Origin: Thermoleophilia bacterium
GTDB lineage: Bacteria; Actinomycetota; Thermoleophilia; Gaiellales; Gaiellaceae
Assembly (NCBI GenBank): GCA_025936595.1
Contig: JAICTB010000016.1
Span: 1-16,356, forward strand
DNA length: 16,356 bases
Direction: 5' to 3'
The position numbers and the translations under genes are program-made. The notes under the pieces are model-generated. The model was not told the DNA's origin and did no database searches. It saw nothing but the letters and a program-made list of their open reading frames with translations. Below, piece after piece: positions 5,853 through 13,665 of this stretch. Within the stretch, counting starts at the first letter, position 1, and every line of letters starts with the position of its first letter.

Positions 5853-6986
5853 GTGAAACCGCTTTTCCGCACGATCGGCGCGCTGCTCGCCGTGGTCGGC
5901 GCTGCCGTCGCCTCATCGGGGGCGTTGGCCGCCCCGACGGCCGGTCACGTCTACGTGAACGACAACACCGCCGGCACGAACACGGTGGCTGCGTTCGACC
6001 GGAACGCCGACGGCACGCTGACCGAGGTCGCCGGCTCGCCCTTCGCGACGGGCGGCGCCGGCACCGGCAACGGGATCGGCTCGCAGGGTGCGCTGCAGCG
6101 CACGAGCGACGGGCGCTACCTGCTCGCCGTCGATGCCGGCAGCAACCAGATCTCCGTGCTGAAGATCAAGCCGGACGGGAGCCTGCAGACCGTCGGCCGT
6201 CCGATCTCCTCGGGCGGGGTCGAGCCCGTCAGCATCGCGGTGCACGGCGATCTCGTCTACGTCGCGAACGCCGGCGACGGCGGCAGCAACTACACCGGCT
6301 TCACGATCAACGCGGGCGGCGACCTGCGTCCGCTCGCCGACTCGACGTTCGCGCTCCCGGACGGGTCACAGCCGGGCGACGTGCTCTTCAACAGCACCGG
6401 CACGATCCTCGCCGGGACGCGCGTCAACACATCGCTGATCGACAGCTTCGCCGTCGGCCGCGACGGCCGGCTGACCGCCGCGGCGGGCTCGCCGTTCCCG
6501 GCGCAGGGCATCGGCCCGTTCGGCAGCGAGTTCCGGCCGACGGACGCGTCGCAGCTCTTCGTCTCGAACGCGCACAACGGCGGCAACGCGGGAACGGTCT
6601 CCGCGTTCTCGGTCGCGGCCGACGGCGCGCTGAGCTCGATCGGCACGTCGCCGTACCCGGATCTCCAGCCGGCGCCGTGCTGGGTCGAGATCTCGGGCGA
6701 CGGCAACTATCTGTTCGCCGTCAACACTGCAGGACCGAGCATCTCGAGCTATTCGATCGCCGCGACGGGCGCGCTGACCCTGCTCGGCAGCACGCCGTTC
6801 GCGAGCCCGGCCGGCGTCGGGCCTGAGGACGCCCGGCTGAGCCCCGACGGGCAGAATCTGTTCGTCGTCGATACGGCGGCAGACGCGCTGTCGGGCTTCG
6901 CCGTCAGCGGCGGCGACCTGGCCGAGCTGCCGTCACGGACGCCGCTCCCGGCGGGAGCCGCACCCTTCGGCATCGTCGTCACGTAA
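5853..6986 (+). CDS. Secreted lactonase-like seven-bladed beta-propeller protein
   Basis: The 377-residue protein has a Sec signal peptide: basic start, a hydrophobic core through VVGAAVASSGALA, and a likely cut after about residue 26-27 (ALA-AP). The mature part is a repeat protein: DG.L....GSPF-type strands recur (LTEVAGSPFATGG, LTAAAGSPFPAQG, LSSIGTSPYPD, LTLLGSTPFASP), alternating with VYV.N / LFVSNA / LFAVNT / LFVVDT strands. This matches the lactonase/6-phosphogluconolactonase-like (PF10282) propellers. Enzyme activity is not implied; many extracellular members are of unknown function. The GTG start at 5853 is fixed by AGGAGG at 5839-5844 with an 8-base spacer. It follows the two-component operon by about 105 bases, under a PHO-box-like repeat, and so is a candidate target of that system. 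A strong hairpin follows the stop. Confidence 0.9.
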   Translation: MKPLFRTIGALLAVVGAAVASSGALAAPTAGHVYVNDNTAGTNTVAAFDRNADGTLTEVAGSPFATGGAGTGNGIGSQGALQRTSDGRYLLAVDAGSNQISVLKIKPDGSLQTVGRPISSGGVEPVSIAVHGDLVYVANAGDGGSNYTGFTINAGGDLRPLADSTFALPDGSQPGDVLFNSTGTILAGTRVNTSLIDSFAVGRDGRLTAAAGSPFPAQGIGPFGSEFRPTDASQLFVSNAHNGGNAGTVSAFSVAADGALSSIGTSPYPDLQPAPCWVEISGDGNYLFAVNTAGPSISSYSIAATGALTLLGSTPFASPAGVGPEDARLSPDGQNLFVVDTAADALSGFAVSGGDLAELPSRTPLPAGAAPFGIVVT

Positions 6987-6993
6987 CCGGCCG

Positions 6994-7028
6994 CGCGGGT
7001 GGGGAGGTCGCGCACCTCCCCACCCGCG
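6994..7028 (+). terminator. Perfect 15-bp GC-rich hairpin terminator
   Basis: The arms at 6994-7008 and 7014-7028 are exact reverse complements (15 bp, including GGGTGGGGAGGT) around the loop CGCGC, starting eight bases after the propeller stop. There is no U tract; hairpins of this kind are common ends of transcripts in high-GC actinobacteria. Confidence 0.7.
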
Positions 7029-7071
7029 TGACGACGCGAGGAGCCGGCCCCGGCGCAGCGAACACCGGAAG

Positions 7072-7458
7072 GTGCGCTCGGAAGACCTTCGCCGTCGCGA
7101 GGCGCCCGGCTGCCGGCCGCGCCTGCGGGCCGTTCTCTTCTCGCCGCCGGCGCTGACCGTCGACGAGGTGCGGGAGGAGCTCCACCGCACGGCGGAGCGG
7201 CTTCGGCGCGCCGAACGGAAGCTCGCGGCGATCGAGGCGCTCGACGGTGTCGACGAGCACAGGATCCGCGCCGCGATCGCGCATGTGCAGATGTACTCTC
7301 GTCCGTCCGGTTACGTCGTGGCCGATGCCGACGAGCCGCCGCCCGCACAAGGCGACATCGTCGAGATCGAGCACCAGGCGTTCGTCGTCGCGCGCCTTGC
7401 ACCGTCGCCGTTCCCGGCGGATCCGCGGCGTTGCGCGATCCTGCTCCGCGCGTCGTAG
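7072..7458 (+). CDS. Small hypothetical protein with coiled-coil segment
   Basis: The frame starts at GTG 7072 and encodes 128 residues, but the first ~25 are Arg/Pro-rich and look non-conserved; a later GTG at 7168 would give 96 residues starting at the clear helix. Residues about 33-65 (EVREELHRTAERLRRAERKLAAIEAL) form a heptad-patterned coiled coil. After a linker, a compact beta-rich part follows (GYVVADADEPPPAQGDIVEIEHQAFVVARL, then CAILLRAS). It has no signal peptide or membrane segment and I do not recognise the family. It lies between a terminator-like hairpin and the F420/PPOX gene, so it probably has its own promoter. Codon-position GC bias supports coding at least from 7168 on; the start is uncertain. 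Confidence 0.6.
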   Translation: MRSEDLRRREAPGCRPRLRAVLFSPPALTVDEVREELHRTAERLRRAERKLAAIEALDGVDEHRIRAAIAHVQMYSRPSGYVVADADEPPPAQGDIVEIEHQAFVVARLAPSPFPADPRRCAILLRAS

Positions 7459-7463
7459 CGCTG

Positions 7464-7487
7464 CGGGAAGACCCGTCGCGTGTTTTT
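7464..7487 (+). terminator. Weak hairpin plus T-run after the coiled-coil gene
   Basis: CGGG (7464-7467) and CCCG (7472-7475) enclose AAGA, with TTTTT at 7483-7487 and more T-rich sequence after it. A 4-bp stem is short and the T run is offset by seven bases, so this is a weak candidate for an intrinsic terminator; the T-rich patch could instead be part of the promoter of the gene at 7539. Confidence 0.25.
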
Positions 7488-7538
7488 CGTTTTCCTCCAC
7501 GGACAGGCTGGACCGCGAAACAGCACGAAGGAGGACAG

Positions 7539-7937
7539 ATGGCAAAGCTCAGCGAGCATCAGGCCGAGCTCTTCCGCGGGAAGAACTGGGGCACAGTGGT
7601 CACGCTGCGCGAGGACGGCTCGCCGCACGCGACGCCCGTCTGGATCGACACGGACGGCGACAACGTGCTCTTCAACACGGCGGTGGGGCGCGCGAAGGAG
7701 CGGCATCTGCGACGCGATCCGCGCGTCGCGGTCACCGTCCTTCCGGCCGAGGACCAGCAGTCGGGCTACGTGACGGTGACCGGTACGGCCGAGATCACCG
7801 AGGACGGTGCAGTCGACCACATCGACAAGCTGGCGAAGAAGTACATCGGTGAGGACAAGTACCCGTACCTCCAGCCGGGCGAGCAGCGCGTGATCGTGAC
7901 GGTCAAGCCCGACAAGGTGGACGCGCAGGGGTTCTAG
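7539..7937 (+). CDS. PPOX-class F420-dependent oxidoreductase (split-barrel flavin fold)
   Basis: This 132-residue cytosolic protein has the pyridoxamine-5'-phosphate-oxidase-like split beta-barrel fold, in the short actinobacterial group of the Rv1155 type that binds the deazaflavin F420. Readable hallmarks are the N-terminal helix ending in GKNWGTVVTLREDGSPHATPVWID, then VLFNTAVGRAKERHLRRDPRVAVTV, whose Arg/Lys-rich loop would contact cofactor phosphate, and GYVTVTGTAEIT; it ends with a strand, QRVIVTVKPDKVDA. Length fits the family. Such enzymes reduce quinones, coumarin-like or other substrates with F420H2; the substrate cannot be predicted here. The ATG at 7539 is chosen because AAGGAGG (7528-7534) precedes it by four bases, although the frame is open further upstream. 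Its TAG stop shares CTAG with the stop of the convergent ABC exporter. Confidence 0.9.
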   Translation: MAKLSEHQAELFRGKNWGTVVTLREDGSPHATPVWIDTDGDNVLFNTAVGRAKERHLRRDPRVAVTVLPAEDQQSGYVTVTGTAEITEDGAVDHIDKLAKKYIGEDKYPYLQPGEQRVIVTVKPDKVDAQGF

Positions 7938-9733
7938 ACGGGAAGACCGGCCTGCGTGTCGCGCGCCGCGAGCGCGGTGTAGCGGCCGCCGGCCTGGATG
8001 AGCTCGTCGTGGCGGCCGCGCTCGACAATGCGCCCGTGGTCGAGCACGAGGATCTGATCGGCATCGCGCACCGTCGACAGGCGGTGCGCGATTGCGATCG
8101 TCGTTCTCCCCTCCGCGAGGCGGTCGAGCGCCTCCTGCACGAAACGCTCGGTCTCCGTGTCGAGCGAGCTCGTCGCCTCGTCGAGCACCAGGATCGGGGG
8201 GTTGCGCAGGATCGTCCGCGCGATTGCGATCCGCTGCTTCTCGCCGCCGGAGAATCTGTAGCCGCGCTCACCGACAACCGTGTCGTACCCGTCGGACAGG
8301 GAAGCGATCAGCTCGTGGATCCGGGCGGCGTCGGCGGCCGCCTCGATCTCGGCATCGCTCGCGAGCGGCTTCGCGAACCGCAGGTTCTCGCGCACCGACG
8401 CGTGGAAGAGGTACGTCTCCTGCGACACGACGCCAACGAGCTCGGAAAGCGCCTCGAACGTCAGGTCGCGGATGTCGACGCCGCCGATCGTGATCCGGCC
8501 GCGGCCGACGTCGTACAGGCGCGCCGCAAGGTAGCCGAGCGTCGTCTTGCCGGAGCCGGTTTCCCCGACGAGTGCCGTCGTCGTCCCCGCCTCGACCGTG
8601 AACGAGACGTCCTCGAGCGTCCACTCCCCGTCGTAGCCGAACCAGACGTCCTCGAACACGACATCTCCGGCCCGGCCGGCGGCGAGAGCGCCCGGCCGCT
8701 CCTCGATGTCGATCGGCTGGTCGAGGTACTCGAAGATCCGGTCGAAGAGCGCGAGCGACGTCTGCACGTCGAGGCTCACGCCGAGCAGCGAGCCGACCGG
8801 GAAGAAGAGCCGCGTCTGCAGGGTGGTGAACGCGACGAGCATCGAGATCGAGACGGCGTGCGACCCGTGGGCGAGCGCGAGCCCGCCGAACCAGTAGACG
8901 GCGGCGGGCATGATCGCGAAGCTCGTCTGGATCGAAGCCATGACCCAGCGGCCCGCCATTCGCTGGCGCACCTCGAGCCCGGCGAGCCGGAGCGAGTCCG
9001 CCTCGAAGCGGTCGGCGAGCTCCTTGCCGCGCCCCATGGTCTTGCCGAGCAGGATCCCCGACACCGAGAGCGACTCCTGCACCAGGCTCGAGATGTCGGC
9101 GAGGGTCTCCTGCGTCGTCTTCGCGATTCGCCGCCGCTCGTTCCCGACGCGTCGCGTCAGGAGCACGAAGAACGGGATCAGCGCGAACGCGAACAGCGCG
9201 AGCTTCCAGTTCAGGACGAGCATGCCGATCATCGTCGCGGCGACGGTGGTGACGCTGGACGCGATCGACGTCGCCGTGTTCGTGACCACGTTCTGCACGC
9301 CGCCGATGTCGTTCGAGATCCGAGACTGCACCTCGCCGGTGCGCGTGCGCGTGAAGAAGGCGAGCGAGAGACGCTGCAGGTGCCGGAAGACGGCGGAGCG
9401 CAGGTCGTGCATCACGCGCTGTCCGACCTGGTTCGAGAGGAGCGTCTGGATCACCCCGAGGACGCCGGTCACGACCGCGATCGCGATCATGCCGCCGGCG
9501 TTGAACGAGAGCGACCGCGTGTCGTTCTGCTGAATCGCGTCGAGGACGCGCTTCAGCAGGAATGCCGGGACGACGCCGAGCGCCGCCGACGCGACGATCA
9601 GGACGAGCACACCGCCGAGCCGCAGCTTGTACGGCCGGAAGAGCGGCCCGATGCGCCGCATGTTGGCGCGGCGGACGGCCGGGTCGGCCGGGCGCTCGGC
9701 CGGCGCAGCGGAGGAATGGAAGAACATGCCCAT
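7934..9733 (-). CDS. ABC-type exporter, fused permease and ATPase half-transporter
   Basis: The 599-residue half-transporter should act as a homo- or heterodimer in the cytoplasmic membrane. The N-terminal transmembrane domain (about 28-320) has six hydrophobic helices with the type IV exporter pattern, including the coupling-helix region FFTRTRTGEVQSRISNDIGGVQ. The nucleotide-binding domain (about 350-590) has an A-loop region DVWFGYDGEWTLEDVSF, Walker A GETGSGKTT near 389, a Q-loop SQETYLFHASV, the signature FSGGEKQR near 494, Walker B ILVLDEATSSLD and switch His in AIAHRLSTV; all are intact. Substrates of this class are lipids, peptides or drugs; nothing here decides. The ATG at 9733 has no SD; a TACCCT box (plus 9742-9747) eight bases upstream would fit a leaderless start. 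It lies 44 bases after the ABC-2 permease gene, so co-transcription with that pair is also possible. Confidence 0.94.
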   Translation of the reverse strand: MGMFFHSSAAPAERPADPAVRRANMRRIGPLFRPYKLRLGGVLVLIVASAALGVVPAFLLKRVLDAIQQNDTRSLSFNAGGMIAIAVVTGVLGVIQTLLSNQVGQRVMHDLRSAVFRHLQRLSLAFFTRTRTGEVQSRISNDIGGVQNVVTNTATSIASSVTTVAATMIGMLVLNWKLALFAFALIPFFVLLTRRVGNERRRIAKTTQETLADISSLVQESLSVSGILLGKTMGRGKELADRFEADSLRLAGLEVRQRMAGRWVMASIQTSFAIMPAAVYWFGGLALAHGSHAVSISMLVAFTTLQTRLFFPVGSLLGVSLDVQTSLALFDRIFEYLDQPIDIEERPGALAAGRAGDVVFEDVWFGYDGEWTLEDVSFTVEAGTTTALVGETGSGKTTLGYLAARLYDVGRGRITIGGVDIRDLTFEALSELVGVVSQETYLFHASVRENLRFAKPLASDAEIEAAADAARIHELIASLSDGYDTVVGERGYRFSGGEKQRIAIARTILRNPPILVLDEATSSLDTETERFVQEALDRLAEGRTTIAIAHRLSTVRDADQILVLDHGRIVERGRHDELIQAGGRYTALAARDTQAGLPV

Positions 9734-9777
9734 GGAGGCTCAGGGTACGCGGCGCGGCATGTCCCGCAGCGGCGCGC

Positions 9778-10593
9778 TCAGGTGTCGCGACGGACGAGCA
9801 GCACGGCCGCGATCGCGAGCGCGGCGAGCGCGTAGCCGCAGAGCACGGCGAAGCCGGCCCACGGCGAGAGAGTGTGTGCGTCGTGCGTGATCGAGAGGAT
9901 CGCACGGCCCGCGTTTCCGGGGAGATACGGCGAGATCGCGTCGTTCCAGCTCGCCGGCAGGACGTCCATCAGGGGCGGCAGGACGAAGAAGATCGCAGCG
10001 AAGGTCGCGATCCCGCCCGCCGTGTTGCGCACGATCGCCCCGAGGCCGAGCGTCATGACGGCGATCGCCGTCAGGTAGAGCGCCGCGCCGATCACGGCGC
10101 GGGACACGCCCGGATCCGACCAGGCGACGTTCGCGTGATGCCGCGAGAGGATCGACTGGCTCGCGAAGAACGCGACCAGCACCGACGGCAGCATGAGGAC
10201 GAACGTCACCACCGCGAACACGAGCGCCTTGGCCCACAGCACGGGCAGTCGCTTCGGTACCGCCGTGAACGTCGCGCGGATCATTCCGGTCGAGTACTCG
10301 GCGGTGATCGTCAGCACGCCGAGGACTCCGATCGCGAGCTGGGCGATCTGCGACCCGATCAGCGCAGGATCGAGGCCGTTGAAGCCCGCGCGGTCGGATG
10401 GGCTGCGCGAGCCCCAGTGCGTCGAGATGACGATCGACGCGAGAATCGGAAAGCCGATCGTCAGCACCGTCGCGACGAGCAGCGACCAGCGCGTCGAGCG
10501 AACGCTGCGGAGCTTCGTCCACTCCGACAGGATCACGCGCGCCTGCGTCACACGTGCGACGGCCGCCGTGCGCGGGAACGCGACGGCGGTCAT
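9778..10593 (-). CDS. ABC-2 type transporter permease
   Basis: The 271-residue integral membrane protein has about six hydrophobic helices, in the order typical of short ABC-2 permeases: a cytoplasmic N-terminus with the common SEWTKLRSVRSTRWSLL motif, then TM segments near 40-60, 88-108 (with ITAEYSTGMIRATF, the conserved amphipathic coupling element), 125-150, 165-190 (LTAIAVMTLGLGAIVRNTAGGIA), 195-210 and 240-265, ending in Arg-rich RRDT. The ATG at 10593 overlaps the stop of the upstream ATPase as ATGA, so the pair is translationally coupled and forms one exporter. Related systems move antibiotics, lantibiotics or lipid-linked material; the substrate is not determinable here. Confidence 0.93.
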   Translation of the reverse strand: MTAVAFPRTAAVARVTQARVILSEWTKLRSVRSTRWSLLVATVLTIGFPILASIVISTHWGSRSPSDRAGFNGLDPALIGSQIAQLAIGVLGVLTITAEYSTGMIRATFTAVPKRLPVLWAKALVFAVVTFVLMLPSVLVAFFASQSILSRHHANVAWSDPGVSRAVIGAALYLTAIAVMTLGLGAIVRNTAGGIATFAAIFFVLPPLMDVLPASWNDAISPYLPGNAGRAILSITHDAHTLSPWAGFAVLCGYALAALAIAAVLLVRRDT

Positions 10594-11501
10594 GCCGGCG
10601 CCTCGACCGCCGCGAACTCGAGATCGCCGCGCGTCAGGTCCATGAAGGCCTCCTCGAGCGACGCCTGGTGCGGCGTCAGCTCGTGCAGGACGATCTGATG
10701 CGAGGCGGCAGCCTCGCCCACCTGCTCCGCGGTGAGCCCGTTCACCTGCAGGTGCCCGTCGATCTCGACGACGGTGGCGCCGAGCCCGGTGAGCACCTCG
10801 CCGAGCGCCGTCGCCTGCGGCGAGCGGACGTCGACGAGCTTCTTCGACGCGCCGGCCAGGAAGTCGGCGACGCTCGTGTCGGCGATCAGCTTGCCGCGGC
10901 CGATCACGATCAGGTGGTCGGCCGTCAGCGACATCTCGCTCATCAGGTGCGACGACACGAACACCGTCCGGTTCTCCGCGGCGAGCCGCTTCAGCAGCGT
11001 GCGGATCCAGTGGATCCCTTCGGGGTCGAGGCCGTTCACCGGCTCGTCGAGCATCACGGTCTGCGGGTCGCCGAGCAGCGCGGTGGCGATCCCGAGCCGC
11101 TGCCCCATGCCGAGCGAGAACTTGCCGGCGCGCTTCCTGGCGACCTCGTGCAGGCCGACGAGGTCGATCAGCTCGTCGACGCGCTTGCGCGAGATGCCGT
11201 GCGTGCGCGCGAGCGCGAGCAGGTGGTTGCGCGCCGACCGGCCGGTGTGGACGGAGCGCGCTTCGAGCAGCGCGCCCACCTCGTGCAGCGGTGCCGCGTG
11301 CTTTCGATACGGCTTTCCGTTCACCGTGACGCTGCCGCCCGTCGGGCGGTCGAGGCCGAGGATCAGCCGCATCGTCGTCGACTTGCCCGAGCCGTTCGGC
11401 CCGAGGAACCCGGTGACGGTTCCGGGCTTCACCTCGAACGAGAGCCCGTCGACGGCGCGCTTGTCGCCGTAGTCCTTGGTCAGGTTGTTGGCCTCGATCA
11501 C
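10590..11501 (-). CDS. ABC transporter ATP-binding protein, BcrA/lantibiotic-exporter type
   Basis: This 303-residue ATPase subunit pairs with the permease encoded next. Walker A is GPNGSGKST (34-42), the signature is FSLGMGQR (128-135), Walker B is VMLDEPVNGLD (149-158), and the switch His is H184 in VSSHLMSE. The Q-loop position reads VGALLEARSVHTGRSARNHL, with Glu (E80) in place of the usual Gln; this is typical of the bacitracin/lantibiotic-resistance ATPase group rather than a defect. The C-terminal ~80 residues (from about 222) form the small accessory domain of that group. The GTG start at 11501 gives the family-typical MIEANNLTKDYGDKRAV. No SD is present; CATGAT (plus 11513-11518) could be a -10 box just upstream, with a TCTGAA direct repeat beyond it. 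It is the first gene of the minus-strand ABC block. Confidence 0.94.
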   Translation of the reverse strand: MIEANNLTKDYGDKRAVDGLSFEVKPGTVTGFLGPNGSGKSTTMRLILGLDRPTGGSVTVNGKPYRKHAAPLHEVGALLEARSVHTGRSARNHLLALARTHGISRKRVDELIDLVGLHEVARKRAGKFSLGMGQRLGIATALLGDPQTVMLDEPVNGLDPEGIHWIRTLLKRLAAENRTVFVSSHLMSEMSLTADHLIVIGRGKLIADTSVADFLAGASKKLVDVRSPQATALGEVLTGLGATVVEIDGHLQVNGLTAEQVGEAAASHQIVLHELTPHQASLEEAFMDLTRGDLEFAAVEAPA

Positions 11502-11523
11502 GTCTGCAGGGAATCATGCGCTC

Positions 11524-11545
11524 TCTGAAGGTCGTCTGAAAGCCC
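11524..11545 (-). promoter_or_regulatory. PHO-box-like 11-bp direct repeat facing the ABC-2 operon
   Basis: On the plus strand TCTGAAGGTCG (11524-11534) is followed by TCTGAAAGCCC (11535-11545), an 11-base period sharing TCTGAA. Read on the minus strand this is a tandem TTCAGA repeat upstream of the ABC ATPase, with a CATGAT -10-like box a few bases downstream of it. The spacing is that of OmpR/PhoB-family operators. It is similar to the sites at 5762 and 11567, but base matches outside the TTCA core are modest. Confidence 0.4.
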
Positions 11546-11566
11546 GGCCGGCCGACATGCGCGGTT

Positions 11567-11588
11567 GTTCACGATTCCTTCAGGAAGC
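11567..11588 (+). promoter_or_regulatory. PHO-box-like 11-bp repeat upstream of double-propeller operon
   Basis: GTTCACGATTC (11567-11577) is followed by CTTCAGGAAGC (11578-11588), giving TTCA at an exact 11-base period, about 40 bases upstream of the GTG at 11608. The first unit matches the GTTCAC core of actinobacterial PHO boxes. If an activator binds here it would overlap the -35 region of the downstream operon. I see no clear TANNNT -10 box after it. Confidence 0.45.
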
Positions 11589-11607
11589 TTCCGGCAGGCT
11601 GTGCGCC

Positions 11608-13656
11608 GTGCCGCTCCGCCGCATTGTGGTCGCCGCCGTCGCCCTCGCCGTCGCGGCAGTCGCCGCGCTCCTCCTCGTCGGGCACCCGGCTCACACGACG
11701 ACCGCACCCGTCGTCCAGACCACACCGCCTGCGCTCGCCGGGCCGGCTCGTGCGCGCCGGCCGGTGATCCGGATGCTCACGGAGCGCGTCACGGGCTCCC
11801 TGCCCGCTCCGCTCCAGGATCCATCGGCGGCGGTCGAGGGAAGTCGCGTCATGCTCCTCGGCGGGCTGACGGCCGCCGACACCTCGTCCGACGGGGTGAT
11901 CGCCGCAAGTGCCGGCGGCGGTCGCACGATCGGCCGGCTGCCTTCGGCGCGCCACGACACGGCGGCTGCCGCCCTCGGCGGCAGCGTCTACGTGTTCGGC
12001 GGCGGAAACGGTGTCGCGCAGCTCGACGACATCGTGCGCGTCGAGCCCGCGACGGGACGAGCCACGGTCGTCGGACACCTGCCGGCGGCAAGCTCCGACT
12101 CGAGCGCCGCCGCGATCGGCGGCACCGCGTACGTCGTCGGCGGCTACACGGGCGGCCGCTGGCTCGACACGATCGTCGCGTGGCGCCCCGGCTCGCCCGC
12201 GCGCGTCGTCGCGCACCTCCCCCACACTCTCCGGTACGCCGCCGTCGCCTCCTCCGGGAGCCGGCTCGTGATTGCAGGCGGCTCGCTCGAGAAGGGAACG
12301 GCGAGCTCGGCCGTACTCTCGTACACGCCGGCGAACGGCCGCGTCGTGCAGCTCGGCCGGCTGCCCGCGCCGACGACGCATGCCGCCGCGGCCGCCGTGG
12401 GCGGCGTCGTCTACGTGATCGGCGGCCGCGGCTCCTCACTCGGAAGCGCGACCGGCCGGATCGTCGCGGTCGACATTGCATCGAAGCGTGTACGCCCCGC
12501 CGGCTCACTCGCGGTCGCACGGTCGGACTTGGCGGCCGCAACCGTCGGCGGGTCGATCGTCGTGGTCGGCGGCCACGCCGCCACCGGTACCGTCGCGACG
12601 ATCTCGCGCCTAACCCCGGTGGTCGCCGAGCGTGCGCTCGCCCACTCGATCGACCTCACGAACGTCTACGCGCACGACGGCGCGAACGAGCTTGCGCCGG
12701 CGGCGCGCGCTGCACGGCCCCTCGTCTACGTGCCGAACAGCAAGAGCGACACCGTCGACGTGATCGATCCCGCGACCTACAAGATCGTCGAGCACTTCAG
12801 GGTCGGCGGCCTGCCGCAGCACGTCGTCCCGGCGTGGGACCTCCGGACGCTCTACGTCACAAACGACACGGGCAACAGCCTGACGGCGATCGACCCGCGC
12901 ACCGGCAAGCCTCTCCGCACGATCCCTGTCGACGATCCGTACAACATGTATTTCACGCCGAACGGCCGTTACGCGATCGTCGTCGCGGAGCGCCTGCACA
13001 GGCTCGACTTCCGCGACGCGCACACCTTCGCGCTCCACCGCTCAGTGCCGGTCCCGTGTGCCGGCGTCGACCACATCGACTTCTCCGCAGATGAGACGTA
13101 CCTGATCGCGAGCTGCGAGTTCTCCGGGCAGCTGATCAAGGTCGACCTGCGCAGCGAGAAGGTCGTCGGAGTCCTCGACCTGCCGGACGGCTCGTCGGGC
13201 ATGCCGCAGGACGTGAAGCTCGCGCCCGACGGCAAGATCTTCTACGTCGCCGACATGATGGCCAACGGGCTCTACGAGATCGACGGCGGCCACTTCAAGG
13301 TGACCGGCTTCCTCGCGACCGGAGCGGGCGTGCATGGTCTCTACCCGAGCCGCGACGGGAAGCTCCTGTATGCGACGAACCGCGGCGAGGGGTCGATCTC
13401 GGTGATCGACTTCCGCACGCGCAAGGTCCTGACAAAGTGGCGCATCCCGGGCGGCGGCAGCCCCGACATGGGCGGCGTCTCCGCCGACGGCAAGGTGCTC
13501 TGGCTCTCCGGCCGCTACAACGGCGTCGTCTACGCGATCTCGACGCGCACCGGCAAGCTGCTCGCGAAGATCCCGGTCGGCTCCGGGCCGCACGGCCTCT
13601 GCGTGTGGCCGCAGCCGGGCCGCTACTCGCTCGGCCACACCGGCATCCTGCGCTAG
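11608..13656 (+). CDS. Membrane-anchored double beta-propeller (kelch-like plus YVTN)
   Basis: The 682-residue protein has an N-terminal signal or anchor (MPLRRIVVAAVALAVAAVAALLLVG), then a Thr/Pro/Ala linker, placing the rest outside the membrane. Propeller one has six kelch-like units with GG pairs at about residues 78 (MLLGG), 124 (VYVFGGG), 170 (AYVVGGY), 216 (LVIAGG), 264 (VYVIGGR) and 313 (IVVVGGH), spaced 46-49 residues apart. Propeller two (about 369-675) has about seven YVTN-type blades: VYVPNSKSDTVDVID, LYVTNDTGNSLTAID, FYVADMMANGLYEID, LYATNRGEGSISVID and others. No enzyme motif is visible, so binding or scaffolding is likely. GTG 11608 puts the signal at the N-terminus; ATG 11557 in the same frame is an alternative. 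The next gene starts nine bases after its stop, so it leads a four-gene operon. Confidence 0.88.
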   Translation: MPLRRIVVAAVALAVAAVAALLLVGHPAHTTTAPVVQTTPPALAGPARARRPVIRMLTERVTGSLPAPLQDPSAAVEGSRVMLLGGLTAADTSSDGVIAASAGGGRTIGRLPSARHDTAAAALGGSVYVFGGGNGVAQLDDIVRVEPATGRATVVGHLPAASSDSSAAAIGGTAYVVGGYTGGRWLDTIVAWRPGSPARVVAHLPHTLRYAAVASSGSRLVIAGGSLEKGTASSAVLSYTPANGRVVQLGRLPAPTTHAAAAAVGGVVYVIGGRGSSLGSATGRIVAVDIASKRVRPAGSLAVARSDLAAATVGGSIVVVGGHAATGTVATISRLTPVVAERALAHSIDLTNVYAHDGANELAPAARAARPLVYVPNSKSDTVDVIDPATYKIVEHFRVGGLPQHVVPAWDLRTLYVTNDTGNSLTAIDPRTGKPLRTIPVDDPYNMYFTPNGRYAIVVAERLHRLDFRDAHTFALHRSVPVPCAGVDHIDFSADETYLIASCEFSGQLIKVDLRSEKVVGVLDLPDGSSGMPQDVKLAPDGKIFYVADMMANGLYEIDGGHFKVTGFLATGAGVHGLYPSRDGKLLYATNRGEGSISVIDFRTRKVLTKWRIPGGGSPDMGGVSADGKVLWLSGRYNGVVYAISTRTGKLLAKIPVGSGPHGLCVWPQPGRYSLGHTGILR

Positions 13657-13665
13657 AACGAGGCC

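Noticed and set aside
8009..9835. 608-codon open frame on the plus strand
   Set aside because: It is antisense to the ABC exporter, whose motifs are all intact. The product is a Glu/Arg/Asp-rich low-complexity string typical of GC-skew shadow frames.
9562..11528. Two long plus-strand frames antisense to the ABC-2 genes (9562-10698 and 10554-11528)
   Set aside because: Both are shadows of genes with complete ABC motifs, and their translations are Arg/His/Asp-rich without structure.
11557..11607. ATG 11557 as start of the double propeller
   Set aside because: It would put a non-hydrophobic 17-residue extension before the signal sequence and overlap the PHO-box-like repeat; kept only as an alternative.
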